From NCBI GenBank assembly GCA_028023455.1, contig JAQFVV010006309.1, positions 3,575,482-3,639,481 of the forward strand: a stretch of 64,000 nt of DNA, written 5' to 3'. Of this stretch, positions 1 to 11,294 are shown one piece after another; within the stretch, counting starts at the first letter, position 1; each line of letters opens with the position of its first letter. Origin of the DNA: Epiperipatus broadwayi. Its lineage: Eukaryota > Onychophora > Udeonychophora > Euonychophora > Peripatidae. Below the pieces are notes generated by a model. It had not been told where the DNA came from and did no database searches. It saw only the letters and a program-made list of their open reading frames with translations. The translations under genes were made by a program, and so were the position numbers.

Positions 1-288
1 GAATTAATTGATGAGGATGAAATGATAAACTGAGACCATAAATAAATAATTAGCTAATAAACTAAATTTAAAATAGATGAGTTAGGCAAATAAAAGGACA
101 GGATAAAAAATAGGCATTTAATAACATAAACAAACAAGAAAAAATATAGAGAAGTTAAACATATGTGCTGAATGGCAAGGAGTAGCAGAAGGGTTCTATG
201 ACATGTATTTGTATCTATAAAGAAAGAAATAACTTTATACTTAATTATTAAAGAAAAATTTGATGATAACTAGAAGCAAAAACATTTA
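1..288. other. AT-rich non-coding stretch
   Basis: A-rich sequence with no reading frame or repeat that I recognise. It leads into the decayed coiled-coil reading frame that follows and may be its untranslated leader, but nothing in it shows this directly. Confidence 0.4.
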
Positions 289-1860
289 TTGAGCGTGAAA
301 CATTCTGAAAAACCACAAAGTACGAGTGATAGCGAAGTAGATGATATTAGTAGTGGGGAGGGATATTCATGGATAAGAATACCCAGGGAGTCTATAATCA
401 AGGTTGATTTCCCTCCACAGGTACATTGCAGATCAAGTCCTACCCCAAACACAAGGAGCACTCTAAGAAAGAATGGCCCAAGGCCCTGAAAGCAAAGTAG
501 TGCAGGCTATGGGGGATGTAATAGTCATAAGAATGACTAATGCAGGTGATCATGATGAAAAAAAGAGGATTTGAAAGAAGATATAAATAATATGAAAGCA
601 AAAATGAACAGTAAGAAGGAAGAATTGAAAGAAGAAAATGGGATGATCAATATGGATAAGAATTTAAAAGCAAACTTGTTAAGGCAGACTTAACAAGTAA
701 AAATAAAAGATATAGAAGCTAGACTGTCAATGAGATGGAGCAGTTGTCGATGAACCTAAACAAGGCAGACTTACAAGTAGAAATAAAAGATATAGAACCT
801 AGACTGTCCATGAGATGGAGCAGTTGTCAATGAACCTAAATGGGGTTCAAAGGGAGAACTCTGAAACGAAACAAGCATTTGGCAATCTGAGAAACGAGAT
901 AGATGAGAAATATTTGAAATGCTAACAATGATTTGAGAGTTTAGGTCTAGCATCATTGGGCAGTTGAATATCAATGGTGATGAAGTGTACCAGAGTCAGG
1001 AGACCTTTAGAAACATGGTGCAGACAGACCAGGAGTATCTGCAAGCTGAGGTCCAAAGGGAATTCCAGGATGTACACTCAAGGATGGACCAACTCTCCTC
1101 ACAACAGAGCATCTAGGCAGAGTCACTTGAGAAAGCACTAGAGACCCTGGACCATTATCTCAAATGACTCAAGGACAAGGTAGCCTCAGTAGAAACTGAC
1201 ACAATCATTGACAAAATGACTCTAGAAAAACTGACGGAAAATGTAACCGAAATGCACCATCAGATAGACAGGATGGATCAAGCCCTCAATCAAAGATCGA
1301 GTCCCAGCTGTGTCAAAGGTTACCAATCATTGGAGTGTGACAAACTGAGATCAACCCAAGGATCCAGAATAATAGGGAGAAGTGGAATGGTATGGGAAAC
1401 AATGCAGAAATCATCATCAAAGGCCCAAATAGAATGAGTGACCAGTGCCAGGAACCCAAAATGTACTCCAAGCACAAGGTTTGCAAATATGATGACAGTC
1501 TTCAGAGCAGATTGATATCAGCTCAAAGGACCACCATGGAAGGAAACTCATAACCACCTCATTAGTTTGAGAAGTTCAGATAAAGACAATATATTTGACC
1601 ATCTTAGATGTCTGATGCAGCATCTAAAATCCCTCCACCATGTAAAAGATGATCCAAATACAGGAAACTATTGAATCATGATAGTGAATACCATACCATA
1701 AACCATTAAACAGGAATATCCATAGTTCCACAAATTATGCAATACCTATGAAGGCCCCTTCACATTCATTAAGCATATGAATGCTATTGCTTAAGAAGCA
1801 AATGTCCAATTGAAGTGTAAGCACTATAAGTGATACTGAGTTGCAGTTGATAGACCTTAA
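289..1860 (+). pseudogene. Decayed coiled-coil, gag-like reading frame of a retroelement
   Basis: The + strand keeps protein-like composition over about 1.5 kb although stops and frameshifts interrupt it. The start is acidic and serine-rich (TSDSEVDDISSGEG). A long middle part is rich in Lys, Glu, Gln, Met and Asn with heptad-like spacing (for example TENVTEMHHQIDRMDQ), as expected for a coiled coil. The last part (about 1580-1840) has short blocks such as HLKSLHHVKDDP and YEGPFTFIKHMNA that read like a globular capsid-like segment. G+C is visibly higher than in the flanks. I infer the structural ORF of an old retroelement, perhaps LTR type, but see no protease, RT or LTR beside it. A decayed host pseudogene is an alternative. 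It contains an 80-bp tandem duplication, listed separately. Confidence 0.4.
681..841 (+). repeat. Tandem duplication of about 80 bp inside the gag-like relic
   Basis: Positions 681-761 and 762-841 are near-identical head-to-tail copies. Both run from aaggcagactta to gatggagcagttgtc and then tgaacctaaa. They differ at a handful of bases and by one single-base indel, so the copy also shifts the frame. The duplication lies in the coiled-coil part of the decayed reading frame. Confidence 0.85.
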
Positions 1861-2022
1861 GATTTAGTGTCTGTCATTCTATCATTATACTAAACAACAT
1901 AGGGAATTGAATATTTAAATGGCCATATAAGTAGAGATTCTCAGTCAATGTTTTGTTAGTCTGAAAGAAAAAATAGATTCCAATAAATAAATAAGTAAAT
2001 GAATTTATGTTTTAACCATCAA

Positions 2023-2465
2023 AACATCACATGATCACCATTTTATATGATTACACATGCTGTTAATAAGAGTCCAAACTCTCCATGTAGAAGTGCCACC
2101 AAGTGCAAGCTTTTCTAATCAATGGATGCCAGAAGCTTTGTACATAAAATCCCCGTGTAATGCCTATTCATCCAACTTTTTCAGACTTGTTTCTAGCTTG
2201 TGGCTTTCATCAGGAGGAGTTTTGGATTTGAGAATACTGCACCTAGATCTTAGGATCTAATGCAACCCTCCAGCAGCCACCTTTTATCTATTTGTCTAAC
2301 TATAAAGGTAGGAGCCCAAAGATGAAAACCATAATATTTCCAATCCTAACTCATTTGCCACAAGCTGGAAACTAGTTTGGGGGTGTTGGATGAGTAGGCA
2401 CTATGTAGGGATTTTATGCACAAACTTTCCTGCATCCATTGATTATGAAAGCTTACTTGGTGGTA
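2023..2465 (+). mobile_element. Foldback/MITE-like element, family B, copy 1
   Basis: The segment 2096-2201 is repeated in inverted orientation at 2360-2463 with moderate divergence. Both arms carry the blocks aatcaatggatgc, ataaaatcc, cctattcatccaa (cctactcatccaa in the other arm) and ctagcttgtgg (or its imperfect match). About 160 bp separates the arms. Outside the left arm, 2023-2095 (acatcacatgatcacca then ccaaactctccatg) matches in reverse complement the right end of the copies near 3.7 kb and 54.6 kb. There is no coding capacity. The structure suits a non-autonomous foldback or MITE element whose transposase source is not visible here. Confidence 0.7.
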
Positions 2466-3324
2466 TGTCATAAGAAGTTGTTACACTGGTAGTGGAAAAT
2501 ATCTGTATAAGATCTGCTTGCTTTAAGTTCAGATTCAGCCATCCTATAGCTGTGTTATAAAATATCCCACAATCCATTTCAACTGACATAAAACTATCTG
2601 TTATACAAATAAATGCTACTTTTCAAGAATAAATTATAAAAAATGAGTTTGTTTGTTTTTTTTCATAAAATTCTCAAAAGAGCAGTTTTGATATATCATT
2701 GTTAGATAATCACAGGACTGCTCTGGCTATTTAAAGTAAACAAATGTAATAGATTTGTGTATTTTGTATCTCATAATTACTATATTTAGATACTATTTAA
2801 CATATTTAGACTAACATTTTAGTAGAAGGTGAAATTATTAAATGCTGTTAAGTGAATAGCATTCTGAATATTCATAAAATGTTCATCATGATATATGAAA
2901 GAAATTTGTGCGTGCTTTCATATGTATAAAATTGAAACGGCAAACACAACTGTAATTAGCAATTCGTAACATAAATCCATATTTCTTCTGTCCTGTATAG
3001 TATTTAAATGTGTAACATAATATTTAAATGTGTAAATAAAATCAGATGTAATCTGACAATATAATTAAAAAACATGATACAGACCAAATTGAAAAATGAA
3101 GGTGGAACTTTCAATGGATTGTATATAGGGGAAGACATAAAATTAATAGATGAAAGAGATTTCCTAACTATGCCATCTAAGGTTTTCTAGTGATTTATCA
3201 CTACAGTGTTTAAATAAATAAATAAAAACTTTGTTAAAATAAATAATATAACTTTTTAATAAAAAATTTAAAACAATAATCAAATGACTATTGTTTGGGT
3301 ATTTAAAACATTGATAAATTCTCC
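2466..3324. other. AT-rich intron or flank without gene
   Basis: I see no gene. A small direct repeat is present near 3000-3036, where tatttaaatgtgtaa occurs twice 21 bp apart. The rest is AT-rich sequence with short homopolymers. Confidence 0.4.
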
Positions 3325-3776
3325 TGCAAGCCATACTAATCAATGGATGCAAGAAAATTTGTGTCTAAAATCTGCCTACTCATCCAATAATTCCAGATTA
3401 GTTTCTGACTTGTGGCTTTCATCAGTGAGAAATCCTTCGATTTGAGAGCTCTGCACTTAGATTTGATGATCCAATGCAACTCTAACCTTTTATCTTTTTA
3501 GTTAATGATAAAGCTAGGAGTTAAAAATGAAAACCTATTAATGTTTTCAATCGAAGTTCATTTGCTTATATAGTCATACAGATCTGAACTCAGTTCAATA
3601 TCTATATATTTTGGTGCCTTTGGTTTTTTAATAACCATATTCCCATTATTCCATCACTTGATCATTTACTATGCTTACATGGTGGTGCTACTGTATGGAG
3701 ATTTTATCACTGTTTTTAACATCTTGTGTAAGCAAATGAAATGGTGACCATGTGATGCTTGGGTGTTTATAAGAAC
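3325..3776 (+). mobile_element. Foldback/MITE-like element, family B, copy 2
   Basis: Collinear with copy 1 in its left part (ctaatcaatggatgca, cctactcatccaata, gtggctttcatca) and with the copy near 54 kb along its whole length. Shared blocks include cagatctgaactcagttcaa, tggtgcctttggtt, ggtgctactgtatggaga and tggtgaccatgtgatg. The inverted arm present in copy 1 is replaced by a longer body. It ends about 200 bp upstream of the first FN3 exon. It is non-coding. Three copies in one window indicate a dispersed family. Confidence 0.65.
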
Positions 3777-3972
3777 TTTGAATGTTGAAAATTTTAGAGT
3801 TAGACAATAATTCATGGATTTTGAGTTGAAGAGTCTGCCATTCTACCATCGCAATAAATAATGCAGGGCAACTTTTTATAAAAAATATTAATAAAAAAAG
3901 CTTTATGTAATTTATTTTGCTAATTTATTAAGAATCCTGTCATTTTAAAACTGATGAGAAATTTTATTTCAG

Positions 3973-4130
3973 GTTTACTTCCTGGTGCTCCCCGTAATGT
4001 GACGGTAGTTGAAACATTTAGCACTAAAGCTGTAATAGCATGGATGCCTCCAGGTTCACTTGAAAGGTCTGTTTACATCTACAGGCTGCACTACAAGAAG
4101 ACCAATGATCATGCTGCATCGTATAATGTG
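3973..4130 (+). CDS. Internal exon: N-terminal half of a fibronectin type III domain
   Basis: This exon encodes the first half of an FN3 domain. It starts after a ttatttcag acceptor (AG at 3971-3972) with two bases of a Gly codon, so the upstream intron is phase 1. It reads LPGAPRNVTVVET, the typical PxxP/NV start of an FN3 module, followed by AVIAWMPP with the conserved strand-B Trp and YRLHYKKT for strand C. It ends after a Val codon at a gtaggt donor (4131), phase 0. The second half of the domain is the exon at 21941-22076. FN3 domains are adhesion and binding modules of receptors, neural adhesion proteins and matrix proteins, and the phase-1 border fits such shuffled modules. I cannot name the gene. 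An in-frame ATG at 3954 lies in the intron and is not the start. Confidence 0.85.
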
Positions 4131-5137
4131 GTAGGTTATTAAAATTTCAGTTTATTTAAACTTAATGCTTTCATTAATTTTAGAATTTTGTTCTATAAAT
4201 ATGATATCAGATTTGCTTATTTTTGTTGGAAAACATCTCAGTAGAAATTTAGTTGTTGTTTTTCTTTTTTACAAATATATAGTTTCTCTATTTATTATTT
4301 GTAATCATTAAATTATTACTAGAGAGGTTGCAGTGTTTGTGGACCTATAGAATTAAAATTTGGCATTCTGATTTTGATTAAAATAATACCCAAAAAATAT
4401 GTTATTACATTGTAATTTATATATTCCTCAATAGATTGACATAAAACACATCTATATATAAGTATTCATATGTGCTGTATAATAATTGAAAATTAACATC
4501 TTCGAATTGTCATAAACCAATAATAGAGTCATTTTTATAATAAATAATAATTAATTTTAACATATATGTGTTTGATGGCTGATTTTAATATATATGGGTA
4601 CCCAATCAAATATGTGTGCACACACTACTGCTTCTAAAAAAAAAAACTTATTAAATCCATATTATATTTTTACAATAAAAATATCTCCTTGTTGAAAGTA
4701 TACATAAACTGCACATGCATCTGGATATTTTTATTATCCCCTTATAAATCAGTTATTAATTAATTCATTATTTCTAATTGTAAGTAAAAGTTTTTTTCTT
4801 TTTTTTTTTTTTAAAAAAAAAAAAGGAAATTATCATTAGATTCAGTTTGGAAGATTCTTTTTTAAAAAAAAAACCTTTGACTTTTCTTCATTTATAATAA
4901 GATTTCTGAGTCTACTTGTTTTAATAAAATAAAACTGGAAACATCATTATTATTTTCTTTTTTTAGTTGAATAATCTAGTGAAAAATTATTTACCTTTAC
5001 AAGTAGTTAACTTCTTCTGTCAGTGCTTGATATCATCCTTCATAAAATAAGTATGAGCATGGAAATTTTTTATATGACCAGTAGTAATTATACATTTGTG
5101 CTCCTTTGCATATAGGTAAAACTGCATATATATATAT
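4131..5137. other. Start of the 17.8 kb FN3 intron
   Basis: Begins with the donor gtaggt. The stretch is AT-rich with homopolymer A/T blocks near 4795-4825 and 4858-4875, and ends in a (TA)n run at about 5126-5137 that abuts the direct-repeat element. I see no gene. Confidence 0.5.
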
Positions 5138-7162
5138 TGTAACGATATATAAATATGTCGTTACATTAATTTAAAATAAAAACTTAAAAGTTCGCAAATA
5201 AAAGTAAAAAACTAAACGCTAAAATTAAAATGTTTGTTAAACATATATACATTCGCACAGATGCCAAACTTTAAAAATATTTTTTTAAAAAAAAAACAAA
5301 AACAAATAAGTATTTGAACGTATTTTTTTATAAAAAAGTACAAGATTTAAAAATAAAAACAGGTATTAATTAATGTAATCTGTAAATGGAAATGATTGTT
5401 TGTGAATTTTCGAAAACCAAACTGGCCTTTGGGCTCTTGTATAATTAAAATGATCTGATGAAAGATAGATAAGAAAATAAAGAGAAATTAGCTTGACCAA
5501 TGGAAGCACTAAGCCTTGGCTTGGACCCTAACGAAAGTGATGGATTAGTGACGTTTTGTTGATTGAATCCGTGTGGATAATATAAAAAGGGAAATACGGT
5601 TTTTTTCTGACAGTTCCAGCATTGTGTGTTTGAGAGTTGTGGTAGGACGCACATACCACACTCTCTATTTAAAAAAGGAAAAGACTGTGATACCTTGAAC
5701 CAGCTATTGCCATCTCCAGAACATTATCTTCCAATGGAGGCATCGCGGGAATTAAAAGCAGAAACCTGGACTCTTCTACCGTGAGCTATGAACTTTACAA
5801 ATTAACAACAACAAAAAAAAGTAATTAAGAACTTTCGTCGTTGTCTTTTTTAAAGATTCAGCTAATTTAAATTTTAAAATGAACTCTTATTTGATTTATA
5901 TAGTTAAGTTTTGCTAAAATCATTTCCATTTTTTTTTTCGTATTGTATAAATTATTTATTGTTTAAATTTTAAATGATGAAATTTAGGTTGGGTATAGAC
6001 GTTGCATAGATTCGTTAGCGGTTGATTATGTTGAAGTTTTCACATTTGATTAGAATATATAGGTCAACGATGTTAATGCGGGCATCTTATGATGAATGCC
6101 ATGGGGCCTTGTGTATTTCCTTTTGCAATTGACGTTATCGATGATTTTGTATTTTGATCGATTGTGTTTAATTTGGATGTTTTTGACCGTGGAATCTGTG
6201 CAGCCGATCTATACTCAACATTTTAAAAATAAATTTATAAAAATAATCTGTGCGAACGTATTTAAATGTTAAATTTAAGTCGGGCATGAATGGCTATATA
6301 GTTTTGTAAAGTTATATTAAGGGAGGGAATCTTAGGTTATTCATATTGTAGTTGAATTGGTTCAATGGATTGGATATATTTGTGTAATTGTAGATGTAGT
6401 ATGAGATCCTCTATGGGCAGGATTATATATATATATACGCCACACACCTTCTGTTTGCCTATGGATGGGTTTGTAAGATGGCAAAGGACCGCAGTCCATT
6501 CCTATGGAGTTTTATGTTTATTGTTCTACTTGCCAACAGATGTAACATTCCTGTTGGTGGAGAGACAATGTCTTCTCTAATTCTACTTACTGATCAGATG
6601 TACATTCCTGACAGTATAGTATTTTGTGTTGTCGTATTTTCATGCTACATTGAATACATAAATGTATTAGATGGATTGGTGCCGGTTTGATTGCGAAATT
6701 TGTTGCCTAAGGTTAAATCAGTGAAGAATATTTTCTTTTCAAATGCAGATCTATGTAGTCTATTCATACTCGACTATCTAAATAAAATATTAAACTCATT
6801 GAAACTTAGTTAAATGTAAAATTAAAAGTTAATATAAAAATCTAAAATGTTAAACTTATTCCTCAAATTAGAATGATTTTATATGTGCGTAAATAAATAT
6901 TTTTGTGTGTTAATTTCTGGTAGTGGCTTTTATTTATTTATATTTAAGATATAAATTAAGATATAGATTTTTATCTCTGCGTCTCCACTGAGCTAGTGAC
7001 TTGGGCTAACGATCTGAATATTTAAATAAAGTGGAATCTTAACAGCGCATATCTGCCTACTCTATAAATTTTTCTAGGTTTAAATGCCTAGATGGTGCTC
7101 TGTAGAGCAGATATCGTAGTTTGCGGTTAGATTCGATCTTCACTTGCATTTCGATCGTTATA
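5138..7162. repeat. Left ~2.0 kb direct terminal repeat
   Basis: Length 2025 bp. At its start, TGTAACGA and TCGTTACA form a perfect 8-bp inverted pair around 12 bases. It contains a possible core promoter (taatataaaaagg near 5578), several aataaa signals, and only short open frames (the longest about 70 codons, on either strand). These match nothing I know. Confidence 0.8.
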
Positions 7163-7697
7163 ACTGACTACCCAACTTGGGCCGATCTTTAATAAACACG
7201 AGTGCCCTGAGAATTTTAAAAGTGAACCATGCCTGTAGTATTTTTTCTGAAATTAGTATAAATATATTTGTTGTATTAACGTAAGGTTATACTTAGAATT
7301 TTGTCTTAAAGGTACTGCCAGTAAGAAAAATTGTGCATATGTAAAAATAAATGCGAGGAATAAAACGTAATAATAAATATAAATCATAATTTTAAAAAAA
7401 AAAAAAAGTCTTGTTAAATTAAAATCTAATCGTTCAACTTGCCTAAGTAATAGTTAAAGGTAGGTGAAATGAAACTTGGAAGGGAGGGGCAGAAATTTAG
7501 CTGGTAATAGGGAATCAACAGTCAACTTTTTTTTAATCATTGTATTTGTGTGTGATTACTGTTTTGTCTTGTAAAAAAAAAAGTTTGGTCTTTTTGAAAT
7601 TTTCATATATAATCAATTTGTGTAACGTAATTACTAACACTAAGTAAATTCTTTTTTTTTTTTTAATGTTTTTGTTTTTTGAGGAAGTTCACTGATA
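7163..7697. other. Internal 535 bp between the direct repeats
   Basis: AT-rich single-copy sequence with no open frame of note. It contains a purine-rich stretch (ggaagggaggggcag, about 7479-7493) and long A and T runs. The sequence after the left repeat (actgactacccaactt) does not look like a canonical tRNA primer-binding site. Confidence 0.6.
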
Positions 7698-9750
7698 TGT
7701 AACGATATATAAATATGTCATTACATTAATTTAAAATAAAAACTTAAAAGTTTGCAAATAAAAGTAAAAAACTAAACACTAAAATTAAAATGTTTGTTAA
7801 ATGTATATACATTCGCACAGATGCCAAACTTTAAAAATTTTTTTTTAAAAAAAAAACAAAAACAAATAAGTATTTGAACGTATTTTTTTATAAAAAAGTA
7901 CAAGATTTAAAAATAAAAACAGGTATTAATTAATGTAATCTGTAAATGGAAATGATTGTTTATGAATTATCGAAAACCAAACTGGCTCTTGGGCTCTTGT
8001 ATAATTAAAATGATCTGATGAAAGATAGATAAGAAAATAAAGAGAAATTAGCTTGACCAATGGAAGCACTAAGCCTTGGCTCGGACCCTAACGAAAGTGA
8101 TGGATTAGTGACATTTTGTTGATTGAATCCGTGTGGATAATATAAAAAGGGAAATACAGTTTTTTTCTGAAAGTTCCAGTGTTGTGTGTTTGAGAGTTGT
8201 GGTAGGACGCACATACCACACTCTCTATTTAAAAAAGGAAAAGACTGTGATACCTTGAACCAGCTATTGCCATCTCCAGAACATTATCTTGCAATGGAGG
8301 CATCGCGGCAATTAAAAGCAGAAACCTGGACTTTTCTACTGTGAGCTATGAACTTTACAAATTAACAACAACAAAAAAAAGTAATTAAGAACTTTCATCG
8401 TTGTTTTTTTTAAAGATTCAGCTAATTTAAATTTTAAAATGAACTCTTATTTGATTTTCAAATTAATAATTGATTGTTTAAATTTATATAGTTAAGTTTT
8501 GCTAAAATCATTTTCATTTTTTTTTTCTTATTGTATAAATTATTTATTGTTTAAATTTTAAATGATGAAATTTAGGTTGGGTATAGACGTTGCATAGATT
8601 CGTTAGCGGTTGATTATGTTGAAGTTTTCACATTTGATTAGAATATATAGGTCAACGATGTTAATGCGGGAATCTTATGATGAATGCCATGGGGCCTTGT
8701 GTATTCCCTTTTGCAATTGACGTTATCGATGATTTTGTATTTTGATCGATTGTGTTTAATTTGGATGTTTTTGACCGTGGAATCTGTGCAGCCGATCTAT
8801 ACTCAACATTTTAAAAATAAATTTATAAAAATAATCTGTGCGAACGTATTTAAATGTTAAATTTAAGTCGGGCATGAATGGCTATATAGTTTTGTAAAGT
8901 TATATTAAGGGAGGGAATCTTAGGTTATTCATTTTGTAATTGAATTGGTTCAATGGATTGGATATATTTGTGTAATTGTAGATGTAGTATGAGATTCTCT
9001 ATGGGCAGGATTATATATATATATACGCCACACACCTTCTGTTTGCCTATGGATGGGTTTGTAAGATGGCAAAGGACCACAGTCCATTCCTATGGAGTTT
9101 TATGTTTATTGTTCTACTTGCCAACAGATGTAACATACCTGTTGATGGAGAGACAATGTCTTCTCTAATTCTACTTACTGATCAGATGTACATTCCTGAC
9201 AGTATAGTATTTTGTGTTGTCGTATTTTCATGCTACATTGAATACATAAATGTATCAGATGGATTGGTGCCGGTTTGATTGCGAAATTTGTTGCCTAAGG
9301 TTAAATCAGGGAAGAATATTTTCTTTTCAAATGCAGATCTATGTAGTCTATTCATACTCGACTATCTAAATAAAATATTAAACTCATTGAAACTTAGTTA
9401 AATGTAAAATTAAAAGTTAATATAAAAATCTAAAATGTTAAACTTATTCCTCAAATTAGAATGATTTTATATGTGCGTAAATAAATTTTTTTGTGTGTTA
9501 ATTTCTGGTAGTGGCTTTTATTTATTTATATTTAAGATATAAATTAAGATATAGATTTTTATCTCTGCGTCTCCACTGAGCTAGTGACTTGGGCTAACGA
9601 TCTGAATATTTAAATAAAGTGGAATCTTAACAGCGCATATGCTGCTACTCTATAAATTTTTCTAGGTTTAAATGTCTAGATGGCGCTCTGTAGAGCAGAT
9701 ATCGTAGTTTGCGGTTAGATTCGATCTTCACTTGCATTTCGATCATTATA
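7698..9750. repeat. Right ~2.0 kb direct terminal repeat
   Basis: Length 2053 bp, with the same order and ends as the left repeat. It differs from the left copy by scattered substitutions (for example gtcattaca for gtcgttaca at the start) and carries 28 additional bases near 8458-8486, a near-copy of adjacent sequence including gattgtttaaat. The alignment breaks into an alternating TA run at 9750. Confidence 0.8.
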
Positions 9751-11294
9751 ATATATATATAAACTATAGCATGATACTTTTTTTCAGTAAACTGGTCTAT
9801 TCTAAAACAGTAGACTGGCCTATTGACATTTTCAAGAAAGGTATAAATCTGGTAACTGTGGGCATTCATGATCTTTAATTTGATAGACTTTAGACCTGTC
9901 ATCTAATACACACACACACATATATATATACAGTCTATGAACTCTACCATCATAGCACTAGCAGCAGCAGCTGAATACAGTCTCTTGCCTTAGTGTCATG
10001 AATGATTCAAATCCACTTTCTCATAGTATATTGTGAAATTTGAAAATAATAATTTTTTTTTGTTTATCTTGATTTTTAAAAAAAAAAGTTAATGACTTTT
10101 TTTAATTCACCTTAATTAAAACCAATTTTTTATTTTAAAATATTTTTTAATCCTTTTAAAAACACTAGATTGTAAGATTTTATCGCAAGTTTTAATTTTT
10201 TTAAAAATTCTTAATCTATTTACAAATAGGGAGAAATTATAATTACCTGGTAGGCCTGTTGTAACATAAAACAAGTTTGTTTTATTTTTTTTTTTTAATT
10301 CTAGATTTTTTTTTTAATAATCAAAATGAGAATAAAACATTAAATAGACCTTTTTAAATGTTTAATTTATACTATTTTTTTTAAGTCAAAATTATTATTT
10401 AATTCTTAATCTAAATACAAAAAATTTTCTTTATGTTTATTTCTACTTTTCCTTTCAACTTTATATATATATGTACACACATTACTATGTTGTTTTATGC
10501 CATGAAGATATAATTGTCTCATAGCCCTCATCATGGGGAAAAGAGAAATGAAACAGCCATCTAACAATATTTTACATAATACACATTTATAACTAAAACG
10601 AAATTCATATCGCAAACTATGTACTCATTTGGCAAGTACCTGGTAGCTAACAGAATGAATAGTGAGAGGAATGAAAGAATTCAACCATTGGACTATAAGT
10701 ACACAAGCATGAACACCAAGAGAGCTACCTCAATTTACACACTAATGCAAAAATCATTGTAAAGCTCTGCTTCTTTAAGTTTTAGGGGCTGGTAAATATA
10801 GAAATATGCCTTGCTCCTTTTCTTGGAGACTCAGAGGCTGGGGATCATGACAGGATTACGTTAACTGCATTATGATAAACAATAGAATGAAAATCTGAAA
10901 ATGGATTGGAGCAATGCCTGGGATAGAACATTCCATGGAGTTGCATGAAAACATTTTATTTTCAAGCTAATGACAAAACTCTGCATCCATCATCAAAACT
11001 AAAAGTACACTTAAACAAATTCCAATAGTCAGAACTTCAATCCAATCTCAAAAAACATAGATTTTCTATTCTACTTTAAATATGAACTTTATAAAAATAC
11101 AGCAAAACTATTTTATAACTTAATCATTAATATTTTTGTCACATATTTCACAGTAATACATTTTAAAATTAATTCTGCATCATGGTGGCCATTGATCACC
11201 AGAACCTGATCATATCAGTCTCCAATTTTAACAGTATGGAAAATAGGTGGTTAATAAGGGAGAATCTGGTGTGTCAAGATCTCACAATAGCCAT
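9751..11294. other. AT-rich intronic stretch
   Basis: Starts with a TA run and includes a short (CA)/(TA) microsatellite at about 9907-9930 and A/T homopolymers near 10050-10400. I see no exon or element I can name. Confidence 0.45.

Larger units (their letters stand above)
5138..9750. mobile_element. 4.6 kb element with two ~2.0 kb direct terminal repeats, inserted in a TA tract
   Basis: Two near-identical direct repeats (5138-7162 and 7698-9750) enclose 535 bp of unrelated sequence. Both begin TGTAACGAT and end ATCGTTATA (ATCATTATA in the right copy), so the repeat ends are near-perfect short inverted repeats, as in LTRs. The left repeat is preceded, and the right one followed, by an alternating AT run, as if the whole unit had inserted into a TA microsatellite. 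The copies differ by scattered substitutions and one 28-bp insertion in the right copy. No protease, RT, integrase or transposase is encoded, and no convincing primer-binding site or polypurine tract adjoins the repeats. It could be a non-autonomous long-terminal-repeat element, a Penelope-style tandem structure, or a plain segmental duplication. Confidence 0.65.

Noticed and set aside
5445-8214. Matching 69-codon open frames on the minus strand in both 2-kb repeats (and 70-71-codon pairs on the plus strand)
   Set aside because: Their presence in both copies follows from the duplication itself. The differences include amino-acid changes at several of the few substituted sites, no start context or family match is visible, and overlapping frames exist in the same place, so coding is not supported.
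9645-9902. 85-codon minus-strand open frame
   Set aside because: It crosses the end of the right terminal repeat and the TA tract, with composition typical of chance frames in AT-rich DNA.
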